A stretch of 64,000 nucleotides of DNA from the NCBI GenBank assembly GCA_016841425.1, contig JAENZE010000003.1:219996-283995 (forward strand), written 5' to 3'. Positions 41,565-51,552 of the stretch are shown here, piece after piece. This stretch comes from Syntrophomonas sp. Lineage in GTDB: Bacteria; Bacillota; Syntrophomonadia; Syntrophomonadales; Syntrophomonadaceae. Each line of letters begins with the position of its first letter. The first letter of the stretch is position 1. Under the pieces are notes generated by a model. That model had not been told where the DNA came from, did not search any database, and saw only the letters and a program-made list of their open reading frames with translations. Both the position numbers and the translations under genes were made by a program.

Positions 41565-41738
41565 ATGAATCAGCAGGAATTAGTTGCTAAACTGAAAGAA
41601 CAGTGTCCGAATGGGAAGATAAGCTGTACCGAGGCTAGAAAGTTTGCCGCTGAAAGAAAAATAGACTTGGCAAGAATGGGAGAGCTCTGTGATGAGGCAG
41701 GCATAAAAATATATGGCTGCGAGCTCGGATGCTTTTAG
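41565..41738 (+). CDS. Small cysteine-rich protein of the molybdopterin operon
   Basis: This 57-residue protein lies 53 bp upstream of moaA on the same strand, with a strong G-rich ribosome-binding site. Its sequence includes GKISCTEARKFAAER, a helix-turn-helix-like layout (ARMGELCDEAGIKIY), and the C-terminal CELGCF; there are five cysteines in all. From memory, similar small proteins ending in C-x-L-G-C-F occur beside molybdopterin and formate dehydrogenase genes in Clostridia. Function unknown; a metal-binding or regulatory adaptor is possible. Confidence 0.75.
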   Translation: MNQQELVAKLKEQCPNGKISCTEARKFAAERKIDLARMGELCDEAGIKIYGCELGCF

Positions 41739-41791
41739 CAGGGACAAGCCTGGTGGTTTTATAACACCGCGGTCCAAGGGAGGGGAACATA

Positions 41792-42772
41792 ATGAAGGAC
41801 AGTTATGGGAGGGAGATCAATTATTTAAGAGTCTCCATTACTGACCGGTGTAATTTGAGGTGCAGATACTGTATGCCGGAGGAAGGCATAAAAAAGATAG
41901 ATCATCATGATATACTCAGCCTGGAAGAAATAGCTCGGCTGATAAAGATTGCTTCCAGGTTGGGGATAAGGAAGGTGCGGCTGACCGGAGGAGAGCCTTT
42001 AATAAGAAAGAATATTATTCAGTTGGTGAGTGATATTGCAAGTCTACCGGGGATTGATGATCTGGCTTTAACCACTAATGGAATGTTATTCCCAGAAATA
42101 GCGACAGAATTAAAGCAAGCCGGTCTTAAGCGGGTAAACTTTAGTATGGATACTATGGTTGGTGAAAAATTTAAATATATCACCCGGGGAGGAAACCTGG
42201 AGAAAGTTAATAAGTCTATCTTTCAAGCACTGGAGCTGGGTATGGAACCGGTCAAAATCAATACCGTGGTAATAAGAGGTTTTAACGATTCCGAGATTTT
42301 GAATTTTGCAGCACTGGCGTACAAATATCCTTTTCATATCAGATTTATTGAGTTCATGCCAATTGGTGACTTGTTATTCTGGAATCAGGATAAACTTATA
42401 AATGTAGATGACATCAAGAAAAAGATCGAGCAGGAATACGAACTGTATGAAGGTAGTAGAATAGAAGGTAACGGTCCGGCCAAATATTATCATGTGCAGG
42501 GCGGCCTGGGAACTATTGGCTTTATAAGTCCCATGAGCAATCATTTCTGCGGGAGCTGTAACCGGATTCGTATGACGGCAGATGGCAGCTTAAGAGGGTG
42601 CCTCTATGAAAATGCCGAGGTTAACCTGAAATCGGCTCTGCATAGTGGTGCTAGCGACCAGGAGTTAAAGAACCTGTTTATTAAAACCATAATAAATAAA
42701 GCTCCCCGCCACCAAATGAATTCTGGATGGGGGAGCGAAAATGAGCGCAAGATGTATCAAATTGGAGGTTGA
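41792..42772 (+). CDS. moaA: GTP 3',8-cyclase MoaA
   Basis: MoaA is the radical-SAM enzyme that starts molybdopterin synthesis by converting GTP to 3',8-cyclo-7,8-dihydro-GTP. The 326-residue protein has the SAM-cluster motif CNLRCRYC (about residues 17-24), RLTGGEPLIRK, and the C-terminal second cluster FCGSCNRIRMTADGSLRGCL, which binds GTP. The usual C-terminal Gly-Gly is present (QIGG at the terminus). The RBS GGGAGGGGAACATA precedes the ATG. The next gene starts 6 bp after its stop. Confidence 0.96.
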   Translation: MKDSYGREINYLRVSITDRCNLRCRYCMPEEGIKKIDHHDILSLEEIARLIKIASRLGIRKVRLTGGEPLIRKNIIQLVSDIASLPGIDDLALTTNGMLFPEIATELKQAGLKRVNFSMDTMVGEKFKYITRGGNLEKVNKSIFQALELGMEPVKINTVVIRGFNDSEILNFAALAYKYPFHIRFIEFMPIGDLLFWNQDKLINVDDIKKKIEQEYELYEGSRIEGNGPAKYYHVQGGLGTIGFISPMSNHFCGSCNRIRMTADGSLRGCLYENAEVNLKSALHSGASDQELKNLFIKTIINKAPRHQMNSGWGSENERKMYQIGG

Positions 42773-42778
42773 TTTCTC

Positions 42779-43702
42779 GTGGACTTTACCCATATAAATA
42801 ATGAGGGGCGAGCTCGCATGGTCGATGTCAGCGGGAAAAATGACACCGAACGGTCAGCTATCGCCCAGGCGATAATAAAAATGAATCCCGAAACCCTTAA
42901 CGCTATAAAAAGCGGAGGCATTAAAAAGGGAGATGTCTTATCCGTTGCCCAGGTTGCTGGAATAATGGGAGCAAAAAATACGGCTTCATTAATACCTATG
43001 TGTCACCCGTTGATGTTGACTTCAGTGGACATAAGTTTTCAATTTGACCATGATAACTCCAGCATAATAATTAAATCGCAGGTTAAAACAACCGGTAAGA
43101 CTGGAGTGGAAATGGAAGCAATTACGGCAGTTTCTATCGCCGCTCTTACCATTTACGACATGGGTAAGGCACTGGACCGATGGATGGAAATAGGTGGTAT
43201 TATGTTGGTGGAAAAATCAGGCGGCAAAAGCGGCCATGTAATACAAGAGGAAAAAAACCAGCTTGCTCAAAGTGGAAGACTGTATTCTATTTGTGTAAGC
43301 CCGGAACGAGGTCAGATAAAGCGGGAAGTATTTCAAGCCAATATGCTAGAAAATCATGGTATTGAAAATGATGGTCATGCCGGCCCCTGGACCAGACAGG
43401 TAACCTGCCTGGACCGAGCTTCTGTCTTAAAAGCAAATCAGGAGCACGGTTTGGATGCCGGTCCAGGAGATTTTGCGGAAAATTTATTGATTGAAGGAAT
43501 TGATCTTAAACAATTACAAGTCGGAGCCAGACTTAAAGTAGGAGAAAGTGCAGTTTTGGAAATTTCTCAGATAGGGAAAGAAGATCACCCCAGCATAGTA
43601 ACACGAACCCTGGGGGTAAGCCTGCTGCCGTACGAAGGGCTATTCTGCCGGGTAATACAGGGTGGTAAGATTAAGAAGGCTGACATAGTTGAGGTGATGT
43701 GA
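42779..43702 (+). CDS. moaC: MoaC-MOSC fusion protein
   Basis: This 307-residue two-domain protein starts at a GTG (RBS GGAGGTTGATTTCTC). Residues 1 to about 158 are MoaC, cyclic pyranopterin monophosphate synthase: [50 protein letters not shown]. Residues from about 165 are a MOSC domain ([43 protein letters not shown]), a family linked to sulfur transfer and cofactor maturation. The catalytic Cys typical of some MOSC proteins is uncertain. It overlaps the following MogA/MoaB gene by 4 bp. Confidence 0.93.
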   Translation: MDFTHINNEGRARMVDVSGKNDTERSAIAQAIIKMNPETLNAIKSGGIKKGDVLSVAQVAGIMGAKNTASLIPMCHPLMLTSVDISFQFDHDNSSIIIKSQVKTTGKTGVEMEAITAVSIAALTIYDMGKALDRWMEIGGIMLVEKSGGKSGHVIQEEKNQLAQSGRLYSICVSPERGQIKREVFQANMLENHGIENDGHAGPWTRQVTCLDRASVLKANQEHGLDAGPGDFAENLLIEGIDLKQLQVGARLKVGESAVLEISQIGKEDHPSIVTRTLGVSLLPYEGLFCRVIQGGKIKKADIVEVM

Positions 43703-44190
43703 TGTACAGAATCGGTATATTAATAATGAGCGACAAGGGGGCGGCTGGGGACCGGGAAGATCGCAGCGGTGAACAGATCAAAGAGATGCTGGGACCTGAT
43801 TTTGTTGTTGCATATTACGAAGTGATACCTGATGAAAAGGATATTATAATAGAGAAGATGAAACATGCCTGTGATCAGCTAGGGCTTAACCTGTTATTAA
43901 CATCAGGAGGCACAGGTTTTTCAAGTCGGGATGTCACTCCGGAAGCAAGTTTGCAGGTCATAGAAAAATTAGTACCTGGTATTCCTGAAGCTATGCGTTC
44001 TTACGGTATGCAGAAGACCCCAAAAGCTATGCTATCCAGGTCTGTAGCTGGGATAAGGAAAAATACTCTTATCATAAATCTGCCCGGGAGTGTGAAAGGG
44101 GTACGGGAATCACTGGAGGCAGTTCTTCCGGCCTTGGCCCATGGGCTGGATATTATCATCGGTTCTGCCTCAGAATGCGGCCAGGATTGA
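43699..44190 (+). CDS. MogA/MoaB-type molybdopterin adenylyltransferase
   Basis: This 163-residue MoCF-domain protein should adenylylate molybdopterin before metal insertion. Visible motifs are [36 protein letters not shown] (the conserved T-x-G-G-T-G loop) and [22 protein letters not shown]. It is the last gene of the small gene-moaA-moaC/MOSC-mogA operon. moeA and moaD/E are not in the window. Confidence 0.93.
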   Translation: MMYRIGILIMSDKGAAGDREDRSGEQIKEMLGPDFVVAYYEVIPDEKDIIIEKMKHACDQLGLNLLLTSGGTGFSSRDVTPEASLQVIEKLVPGIPEAMRSYGMQKTPKAMLSRSVAGIRKNTLIINLPGSVKGVRESLEAVLPALAHGLDIIIGSASECGQD

Positions 44191-44242
44191 TTATCAATAC
44201 AAGTTCACACTCATGAAAAACTATGTACCAGAGTCAACTGTG

Positions 44243-44440
44243 AGCTTCTTGGGGATGAAAGCTTAAGGTTAGCGCAGGGGGATAAAGGCGATTCGTTTAG
44301 CGGGAACATAATTTGTTTCAGCCCATCAATCTAAAGCATCACCAGCTAACTTATATGGAGAAAGTAAGACGGACCCAAGCGGTCTTAAGCATTCATCCGC
44401 ACAATTTTCGTCTGCACTTGTGTCATGCAGACATGTTTGG
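44243..44440 (-). repeat. Dispersed ~210-bp element, copy D (inverted)
   Basis: This is a minus-strand copy of the element at 17831-18048 and 26604-26822. It runs from the AAGAAGCT end at 44243 to the CAAACATGTC end at 44440. It preserves the GGATGAATGCTTAAG / CTTAAGCTTTCATCC inverted pair and most of the core. The 44191-44783 gap that holds it has no other gene. Confidence 0.85.
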
Positions 44441-44713
44441 TTTATATAAAAAACTGTAATTCAGATTACAATAGCGGTAATATTTTATTACCGTTATGTT
44501 TTTTCTGCCAACAAATTCATGAGGATAATATCGTAAAAGTCCAGTTTATGGTATTCGGAGCATTATATCTAAAATTTAAGCAAAATAAATTTCAAAAAAC
44601 GGTGTTATTTGAAGGTATAAAAAGAAAATGATAGGAGCATACTATTAATCGATAATATTGGGCGAATTTAGCCTGTTTTCTCATTTGAATACTGGCTGAA
44701 TCTTGCCTAATAT

Positions 44714-44719
44714 TATAAT
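44714..44719 (+). promoter_or_regulatory. -10 element of the groESL promoter
   Basis: TATAAT lies 7 bp upstream of the CIRCE operator, so CIRCE overlaps the transcription start. The -35 is not well conserved. Confidence 0.5.
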
Positions 44720-44725
44720 TAGATG

Positions 44726-44752
44726 TTAGCACTCATGCTTGGCGAGTGCTAA
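44726..44752. promoter_or_regulatory. CIRCE operator (HrcA-binding site)
   Basis: TTAGCACTC-N9-GAGTGCTAA is a perfect CIRCE inverted repeat. HrcA bound here represses groESL until heat or unfolded protein titrates GroEL. Confidence 0.97.
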
Positions 44753-44783
44753 CAACAATAAAAACATATGAGGAGGTATACTC

Positions 44784-46735
<1,952 letters not shown>

Positions 46736-46786
46736 TACGTCCTTGATCCTTCAAACTTAGTAGTTTAAAATCTAACCGTATAGCGG

Positions 46787-46828
46787 AGGCCTCTCATTAA
46801 TTCCCTGAATTAATGAGAGGCCTCTTTC
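46787..46828 (+). terminator. groESL terminator
   Basis: AGGCCTCTCATTAATT (46787-46802) and AATTAATGAGAGGCCT (46808-46823) are perfect 16-bp arms with a 5-nt loop, followed by CTTTCTG. Confidence 0.87.
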
Positions 46829-47222
46829 TGTACCTACACCTAATTGACAGGAATTTACTGACCCTTCGGCGAATTGGTTACTGTAAGTATATTTGATTTC
46901 ACTGAAAAAGGTATAATGTGCTCTTGGCTGCACGAATATTCCGTCACCAAGACTCCGCATGAGAAACACCAACTGCTCGTCTTGCGGCTCCAGGGGGACG
47001 TTCCAAATCCGCATCCGTGCGGAGCGTCACTCTCGCCCCGTCCATGGGGCTCGCCCCCTTCCACCGCTTCACCTAGAAGGGTGTTCCATGCTCCGTCGAT
47101 GCCTCCTGCATTTTTATACAACCAAACCGGGTTTTTGCAGTGGTTTCTTTTGGGAGGGAGAACATTAGGAGAAGTATTACTTTTTCAAGTAGTAGGTTTA
47201 AGGATATAGGAGGTGAGCTAAG
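46829..47222. other. GC-rich stretch without a clear gene
   Basis: Between about 46940 and 47110 base composition becomes markedly richer in C and G than in the neighbours (runs such as CTCGCCCCGTCCATGGGG). Frames of 70-111 codons are open on both strands, but none has a convincing start or motif, and overlapping open frames are expected from the composition. A TATAAT at 46911-46916 is present. It may be foreign DNA or a structured RNA. Confidence 0.4.
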
Positions 47223-47918
47223 TTGAATACAGAGTATAAGATCGAGCAACAGTCATCCCCAAATCATAGCAGCAGACATGACAGGAAGATACTAACAATA
47301 GTTGATCACATTACTGCTGGGAAATACCCGGGCTGTTTAAGCTGGATGCAGAACCCGGCAGCAAAAGCAAGCGCACATTATCTGGTCACACGCACAGGAC
47401 GAATAATTCAGATGGTAGATGATAGAAATGCCAGCTGGCACGCTGGGATAGTAAACAAGCCGTCATGGAGCCTCTACCGGGGTGAGAATCCGAACCGCTA
47501 TACCATAGGCATTGAACATGAGGGATACGGAGCTCAGGGCGGAGACGGCACCCTTACCGAGGAGCAGTACCAGGCTACTTTATGGCTGCACAGGCAGCTA
47601 ATTGAAAAACATAATATACCCATTGATAATGACCACATAATTGGACATTATCGGATTGACAGTGTGAACCGCCCCGGCTGTCCTGGACCTAATTTTCCCT
47701 GGAGTAGATTATTTGACGATTTGAGAAATGGAGTGATTGATGTGGCATTAGAGAAATGGATGATAGAAAGTGGTGAAGACGCCCTCGATGAACTGGCTAG
47801 AAAAGGACTGATAAATCAACCCGATACTAAGAAGGGCGAAGAAAACCTGGCTGCCAGCGTACCAGCCTATTTATTCTGGATGATGCTGAACCGGTTAGCG
47901 GATTACAAGGGAAAATAA
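47223..47918 (+). CDS. N-acetylmuramoyl-L-alanine amidase (amidase_2)
   Basis: This 231-residue peptidoglycan amidase has zinc-ligand motifs: the first His in IVDHITAGKYPG, then SAHYLVTRTGRIIQMVDD, WHAG, IGIEHEGYG, and the late His/Cys segment NRPGCPGPNFPW. The domain is preceded by a short hydrophilic N-terminus without a signal peptide, as in phage lysins and spore-germination-type amidases. The C-terminal 45 residues (ALDELARKGLINQPD, VPAYLFWMMLNRLADYKG) look like a repeat/targeting module. The start is TTG behind AGGAGGTGAGCTAAG. It may derive from prophage; no other phage genes are near. Confidence 0.88.
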   Translation: MNTEYKIEQQSSPNHSSRHDRKILTIVDHITAGKYPGCLSWMQNPAAKASAHYLVTRTGRIIQMVDDRNASWHAGIVNKPSWSLYRGENPNRYTIGIEHEGYGAQGGDGTLTEEQYQATLWLHRQLIEKHNIPIDNDHIIGHYRIDSVNRPGCPGPNFPWSRLFDDLRNGVIDVALEKWMIESGEDALDELARKGLINQPDTKKGEENLAASVPAYLFWMMLNRLADYKGK

Positions 47919-48099
47919 GGCATAATTCATGGGAATACAATAAAGTAATGGAGTTTAAACTAAGGCGGCCAGACTACTCAATGGCTGCCTATTATTAGGT
48001 GGCACCCTTTTAGCAGAATAAGAGGAAAGAACAGACATTAAATCGAATTATTTATACCAGTAATCAATTATTGAACCTTTACTCGAAGGGAGAACCGAA

Positions 48100-49764
48100 A
48101 TGGGTTTAAAACAGCAGTATAGAAATATCCGCCGCCGACAGCAAATTGTAGGGGTTTTAATTAAAAATGGATTGGGGTACGTGGTACAGAGATTTGGTCT
48201 GACTGGTCTGGCTCCTGTGGCAAGTCGAAAAGATGTGATGAGCAGCAGGAAAGAAGCACATTACTTGATGGCAGAAAAACTACGGATAACTATGGAGGAA
48301 CTTGGGCCTACTTTTATAAAACTGGGACAGGTATTAAGTACTCGGCCCGATCTTCTTCCTCCCCCCTATATAGAACAGATGGAACGCCTGCAGGACAAAG
48401 TTCCACCTATGAGTTATGAGGAGGTTGTCCAGCAGTTGATCAAGGAACTGGGCCATCCAGATGACATATTCGAAGAGTTCAACTGCCAGCCGCTGGCCGC
48501 TGCCTCCATAGGGCAGGTGCATCGGGCCAGGCTGAAGAGCGGGGAAAAGGTTATCGTGAAAATACAGCGCCCTGGTATAGAGAGGCAGGTGGAAAATGAC
48601 CTTCAGATACTGCTAACCCTGGCCAGGTTTTCTGAAAGGCGATCCAATGAAGCCAAGCGTCTAAATGTTGTAGCTATGATAGAAGACTATGCTAAGATGT
48701 TTTTGCGCGAGCTGGATTATGCGCGCGAAGCTAGGAGTACCGAGATAGTATATAATAATTTCGCTGAGGACGACCGGGTAGTTATTCCCAGGGTATATTG
48801 GGAATACACCACGGGGAAAATACTCACCGAAGAATATATTGAGGGGGTCAAGCTTAATGATATCGAGGAGATAAAGAGAAGAGGCTGGGATGTTAGAAAA
48901 ATATCCCGTCTGGGTACAGAAACATTTTTGTCCCAGATCGTATTTCATGGTTTTTTTCAAGCCGATCCTCATCCGGGCAATATAATCATCGTTAATGAAA
49001 ACACGATATGCTTCATCGATTTCGGAGAAATAGGTACTCTGACCGAAAACAGGTTAATAAATATCGGTGAATTGATTATGGGTATCAGCAAACAGGATAT
49101 GGAGCGAGCTATGGCAGCCCTTCATTCAATGGGTATCCTGGATAATCTGAACCGCAATCCGGAAGACTTTCTGGAAGATTTCAGTGACATGGTTTTGAAT
49201 GTGTCTACTGGTGGTCTGGGTAAATTGGATATGAATCGTCTGCGCAAAGATATTATGATTTTAGCCTACAACTATCAGCTAAAACTGCCAGCTTACCTTA
49301 CCTCTCTGATGAAAGCGCTCATAACTGTTGAAGGAGTAGGCAAAAAACTTGACCCCGGTTATGACTTTATGAATACAGCCAGCGAGTTGGCCAATAGGGT
49401 GTACAAGGAACGACTTAAACCGGAGAATGTTTACAAGTACCTAAATCGCAGATATTATCGGGACATCAAACCACTGGGTTCTTTGCCCCACGATTTTCAT
49501 GAAATTATTAAAGCCACCAGCAGAGGCAACCTGCAGTTGAATATTAAGGTAGACCTGAGTGAAAAATCTCATCATAAAATGGGGCAGTTGGTGAGCCGCC
49601 TTAGCTCCAGCTTGATTATTACCGGGGGACTAATAGGTTCCTCCTTAATAGTCCATGGCAGTCACCCTGATATTCTTGAACAATATTCTGTTTTTGGCGT
49701 GGCAGGTTTTGCCCTGGCCGGCATAGGACTTCTTATTTTTCTTATATCCTCCATGAAATCATAG
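48100..49764 (+). CDS. UbiB/ABC1 (AarF) family atypical kinase
   Basis: This 554-residue membrane-associated protein-kinase-like ATPase has the KxGQ motif (FIKLGQVLSTRPDLLPPPYIEQME), the A-rich loop AAASIGQVHRA, the catalytic Lys in VIVKIQRPG, FFQADPHPGNIII (catalytic loop) and CFIDFGEIGTL (DFG). Two C-terminal membrane helices (about 505-525 and 530-550) complete the family layout. UbiB proteins support isoprenoid-quinone or lipid metabolism. Fermentative Clostridia often keep one copy, and its role there is unclear. The RBS GAAGGGAGAACCGAA precedes the ATG. Confidence 0.93.
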   Translation: MGLKQQYRNIRRRQQIVGVLIKNGLGYVVQRFGLTGLAPVASRKDVMSSRKEAHYLMAEKLRITMEELGPTFIKLGQVLSTRPDLLPPPYIEQMERLQDKVPPMSYEEVVQQLIKELGHPDDIFEEFNCQPLAAASIGQVHRARLKSGEKVIVKIQRPGIERQVENDLQILLTLARFSERRSNEAKRLNVVAMIEDYAKMFLRELDYAREARSTEIVYNNFAEDDRVVIPRVYWEYTTGKILTEEYIEGVKLNDIEEIKRRGWDVRKISRLGTETFLSQIVFHGFFQADPHPGNIIIVNENTICFIDFGEIGTLTENRLINIGELIMGISKQDMERAMAALHSMGILDNLNRNPEDFLEDFSDMVLNVSTGGLGKLDMNRLRKDIMILAYNYQLKLPAYLTSLMKALITVEGVGKKLDPGYDFMNTASELANRVYKERLKPENVYKYLNRRYYRDIKPLGSLPHDFHEIIKATSRGNLQLNIKVDLSEKSHHKMGQLVSRLSSSLIITGGLIGSSLIVHGSHPDILEQYSVFGVAGFALAGIGLLIFLISSMKS

Positions 49765-49982
49765 TTATCAGGCTAAAAGGAGGGAGACTTCTATGCTGCT
49801 AAAATCCTGGCTATGAAAGTTTTGAATAGTAATGATACTCTGGCATTATAAAGGCTTGGACCAGAACCCATGTTCACCCGAATATCACTTTTGTCAATAA
49901 CCGGGAATGCTTGAGCTTAAAGTCCCATCGGGTTGTTGGGCAGCTTGTAGAAGTACTGCAAACGGGCTATACTTAGGTTATT

Positions 49983-49996
49983 ATCCATATATGGAT
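49983..49996. promoter_or_regulatory. 14-bp palindrome upstream of the selenoprotein peroxiredoxin
   Basis: ATCCATATATGGAT is a perfect palindrome 26 bp before the start codon, just upstream of the ribosome-binding site AAAAGGAGG. It is a candidate operator for a redox or stress regulator and does not match the PerR box. Confidence 0.4.
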
Positions 49997-50021
49997 TAAA
50001 TTGAAAAGGAGGTCGATATTT

Positions 50022-50612
50022 ATGTTAGTTGGGAAACCGGCTCCCGTATTTAAGACCGAAGCTTTTTACCAGGGAAAGATAACCAAAATCAACCTGGAGG
50101 ACTATAAGGGTAAATGGGTAGTGATATGTTTTTACCCGGGTGATTTTACCTTTGTATGACCCACCGAAATAGCAAGTATAGCCGTGGGCTATAGCAAACT
50201 ACAGGAAATGAATGTAGAAGTTCTGTCCATGAGCGTGGACAGTGTATTTTCTCATAAGATATGGGATGAAACCGAGCTATCCAAGATGGTAGATGGAGGA
50301 ATACCGTTCCCTATGCTCTGTGACCGGGGTGGTAAAATAGGCAAGCTGTACGATGTTTATGATGAAGACGCCGGAGTTAATGTGCGGGGAAGATTCCTGA
50401 TCGATCCTGAGGGAATAATACAGGCCGCAGAAGTACTGTCACCTCCAGTCGGAAGGAACCCCCAGGAGTTACTCCGGCAGGTGCAAGCTTACCAGCATAA
50501 TCAGGCCACTGGCGAAGTGATGCCTTCGGGTTGGGTGCCAGGGGAACCGACTTTAAAGCCTACCACCGATCTCGCAGGCAATGTATGGCGGGTATGGCAG
50601 CCGAAAAAATGA
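50022..50612 (+). CDS. Selenocysteine peroxiredoxin (in-frame UGA at 50157-50159)
   Basis: This is an AhpC/Prx-family peroxidase of 196 residues, counting the UGA as selenocysteine. From the ATG at 50022 (RBS AAAAGGAGGTCGATATTT) the frame runs 45 codons to TGA at 50157, which sits exactly at the peroxidatic position: [20 protein letters not shown], where relatives have DFTFVCPTE. The same frame then continues to TAA at 50612 with normal Prx sequence ([41 protein letters not shown]). The C-terminal region reads [17 protein letters not shown]; 2-Cys AhpC has VCPA here, so the resolving Cys is Met. Cys36 and the Cys of PMLCDRG remain. It should reduce peroxides using a low-molecular-weight or protein thiol. 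Selenocysteine Prx enzymes are known, for example in Eubacterium acidaminophilum. Confidence 0.9.
50177..50193 (+). promoter_or_regulatory. SECIS-like hairpin
   Basis: TATAGCC (50177-50183), loop GTG and GGCTATA (50187-50193) form a perfect 7-bp, 17-nt hairpin beginning 17 nt after the UGA. Its distance, size and a G at the start of the apical loop fit the bacterial SECIS consensus bound by SelB. Confidence 0.8.
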
Positions 50613-50630
50613 TATGGAATTAAAATGAGT

Positions 50631-50657
50631 AAGCCGGACGAACAGTCCGGCTTGTTT
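50631..50657 (+). terminator. Terminator between peroxiredoxin and minC
   Basis: AAGCCGGAC (50631-50639) pairs with GTCCGGCTT (50645-50653), then GTTTG. It lies between convergent genes and may work in both directions. Confidence 0.75.
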
Positions 50658-50668
50658 GATGTTGACTA

Positions 50669-51280
50669 TCATAAGATTTTGATTCGGTCCAGATTGTCCC
50701 TGGAATTATACTCTTTGATACAGATGGTATCATCGGAAAGGTAGGCGAATTCCGGAAATACCTGTTTTGATTTATTGCTGGGAGAATGCGACAAATTACT
50801 GGCTATGCGAATTTGTCCAGGACAGAGGTTTAATGCAAACACGATACTATCTGTATTGCCATAAAAGCCAGCATGAGCTATGCCCTCCATTTTACCCAGT
50901 ACAATAATATCATTACCAGCTATGATTTCAGAACTTTCATGAACATCCCCCCAGACAATCACCGATCCTTCCGAATGTATCTTCTGTCCGCTGCGCACGT
51001 TTCGATGGATAAATATATCTTTGGAATAGGAACGGTTTATGTTAAGTTCGATATTATTTAATATCATTCCGTATTCCAGGCAAAGCTGCTGGAGGTTAGA
51101 AATATCTTCAAAAGAAAGGGCATTAAGTCCTTTTCCTTTAAAAACTACCGGGGACCCTTCGAACAACTGCTGATTAGCTGCAAATTTATCCTTTAAAATC
51201 TGAATATAATCTGAGTAATTACCTTCTTCAAAGACGAAGACCAGATTATTATTAATCCCTTTTACTTTAATATTGGCCAA
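50669..51280 (-). CDS. minC: Septum site-determining protein MinC
   Basis: MinC inhibits FtsZ polymerisation away from midcell. The 203-residue protein has a variable N-terminal domain (about 1-95) and the C-terminal beta-helix MinC domain: DIFIHRNVRSGQKIHSEGSVIVWGDVHESSEIIAGNDIIVLGKMEGIAHAG in outline, with key residues R-N-V-R-S-G-Q and G-D-V-x-x-x-A/E-I-x-A-G-x-D-I-x-V-x-G, and LNLCPGQIRIA. It is the last gene of a minD-minE-minC operon, 5 bp after minE. Confidence 0.93.
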   Translation of the reverse strand: MANIKVKGINNNLVFVFEEGNYSDYIQILKDKFAANQQLFEGSPVVFKGKGLNALSFEDISNLQQLCLEYGMILNNIELNINRSYSKDIFIHRNVRSGQKIHSEGSVIVWGDVHESSEIIAGNDIIVLGKMEGIAHAGFYGNTDSIVFALNLCPGQIRIASNLSHSPSNKSKQVFPEFAYLSDDTICIKEYNSRDNLDRIKIL

Positions 51281-51285
51281 GATGT

Positions 51286-51537
51286 TTACCTGCCTTTAAT
51301 AGGAATACTAATATCAAGAGCTGAATGCCTTCCCTCGCGAATAAAATTAACTTCTGGATTACCCACAATTTCAATGTGTTTGGCTATAACCTGTATAATT
51401 TCTTCTTTAATAGTGTCCATGAGTTCAGCGGAAGTCCCGGCTCTATCGTGAGCCAGAACGACTCTCAGTCTGTCGTTAGCCTGTCTTCGGCTGGAATTAT
51501 GTTCCTGTTTAAAAACATTCTTAATAAAAGTTAACAC
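51286..51537 (-). CDS. minE: Cell division topological specificity factor MinE
   Basis: This 83-residue MinE stimulates MinD ATPase and confines MinCD. It has the N-terminal anti-MinCD helix ([30 protein letters not shown], key residues A-N-D-R-L and V-L-A-H-D-R) and the C-terminal specificity domain ([20 protein letters not shown]). The start is GTG behind AAAGGGGGCAGCAAAT. Presence of MinE implies pole-to-pole oscillation or gradient control, unlike the DivIVA/MinJ system of Bacillus subtilis. Confidence 0.94.
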   Translation of the reverse strand: MLTFIKNVFKQEHNSSRRQANDRLRVVLAHDRAGTSAELMDTIKEEIIQVIAKHIEIVGNPEVNFIREGRHSALDISIPIKGR

Positions 51538-51552
51538 ATTTGCTGCCCCCTT

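Noticed and set aside
41580..41777. Minus-strand ORF antisense to the small moa-operon gene
   Set aside because: The plus-strand 57-residue gene has a strong ribosome-binding site, operon position and a recognisable Cys pattern; the antisense frame is a shadow.
44425..44631. 68-codon ORF starting in element copy D
   Set aside because: It runs off the repeat end into AT-rich sequence, without a ribosome-binding site or motif.
46855..47209. Overlapping ORFs on both strands of the GC-rich island
   Set aside because: Open frames on several strands are expected from the composition; none has a credible start or homology that I recognise.
49782..49818. Second selenoprotein start (ATG-led frame with an early TGA)
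   Set aside because: ATG at 49792 after AAAAGGAGG reads only seven codons before TGA and ends again three codons later; no protein family or hairpin supports recoding.
50184..50612. Stand-alone 142-residue peroxiredoxin starting at 50184
   Set aside because: No ribosome-binding site there, and the in-frame upstream region encodes the missing Prx N-terminus through a UGA; the selenoprotein reading explains both.
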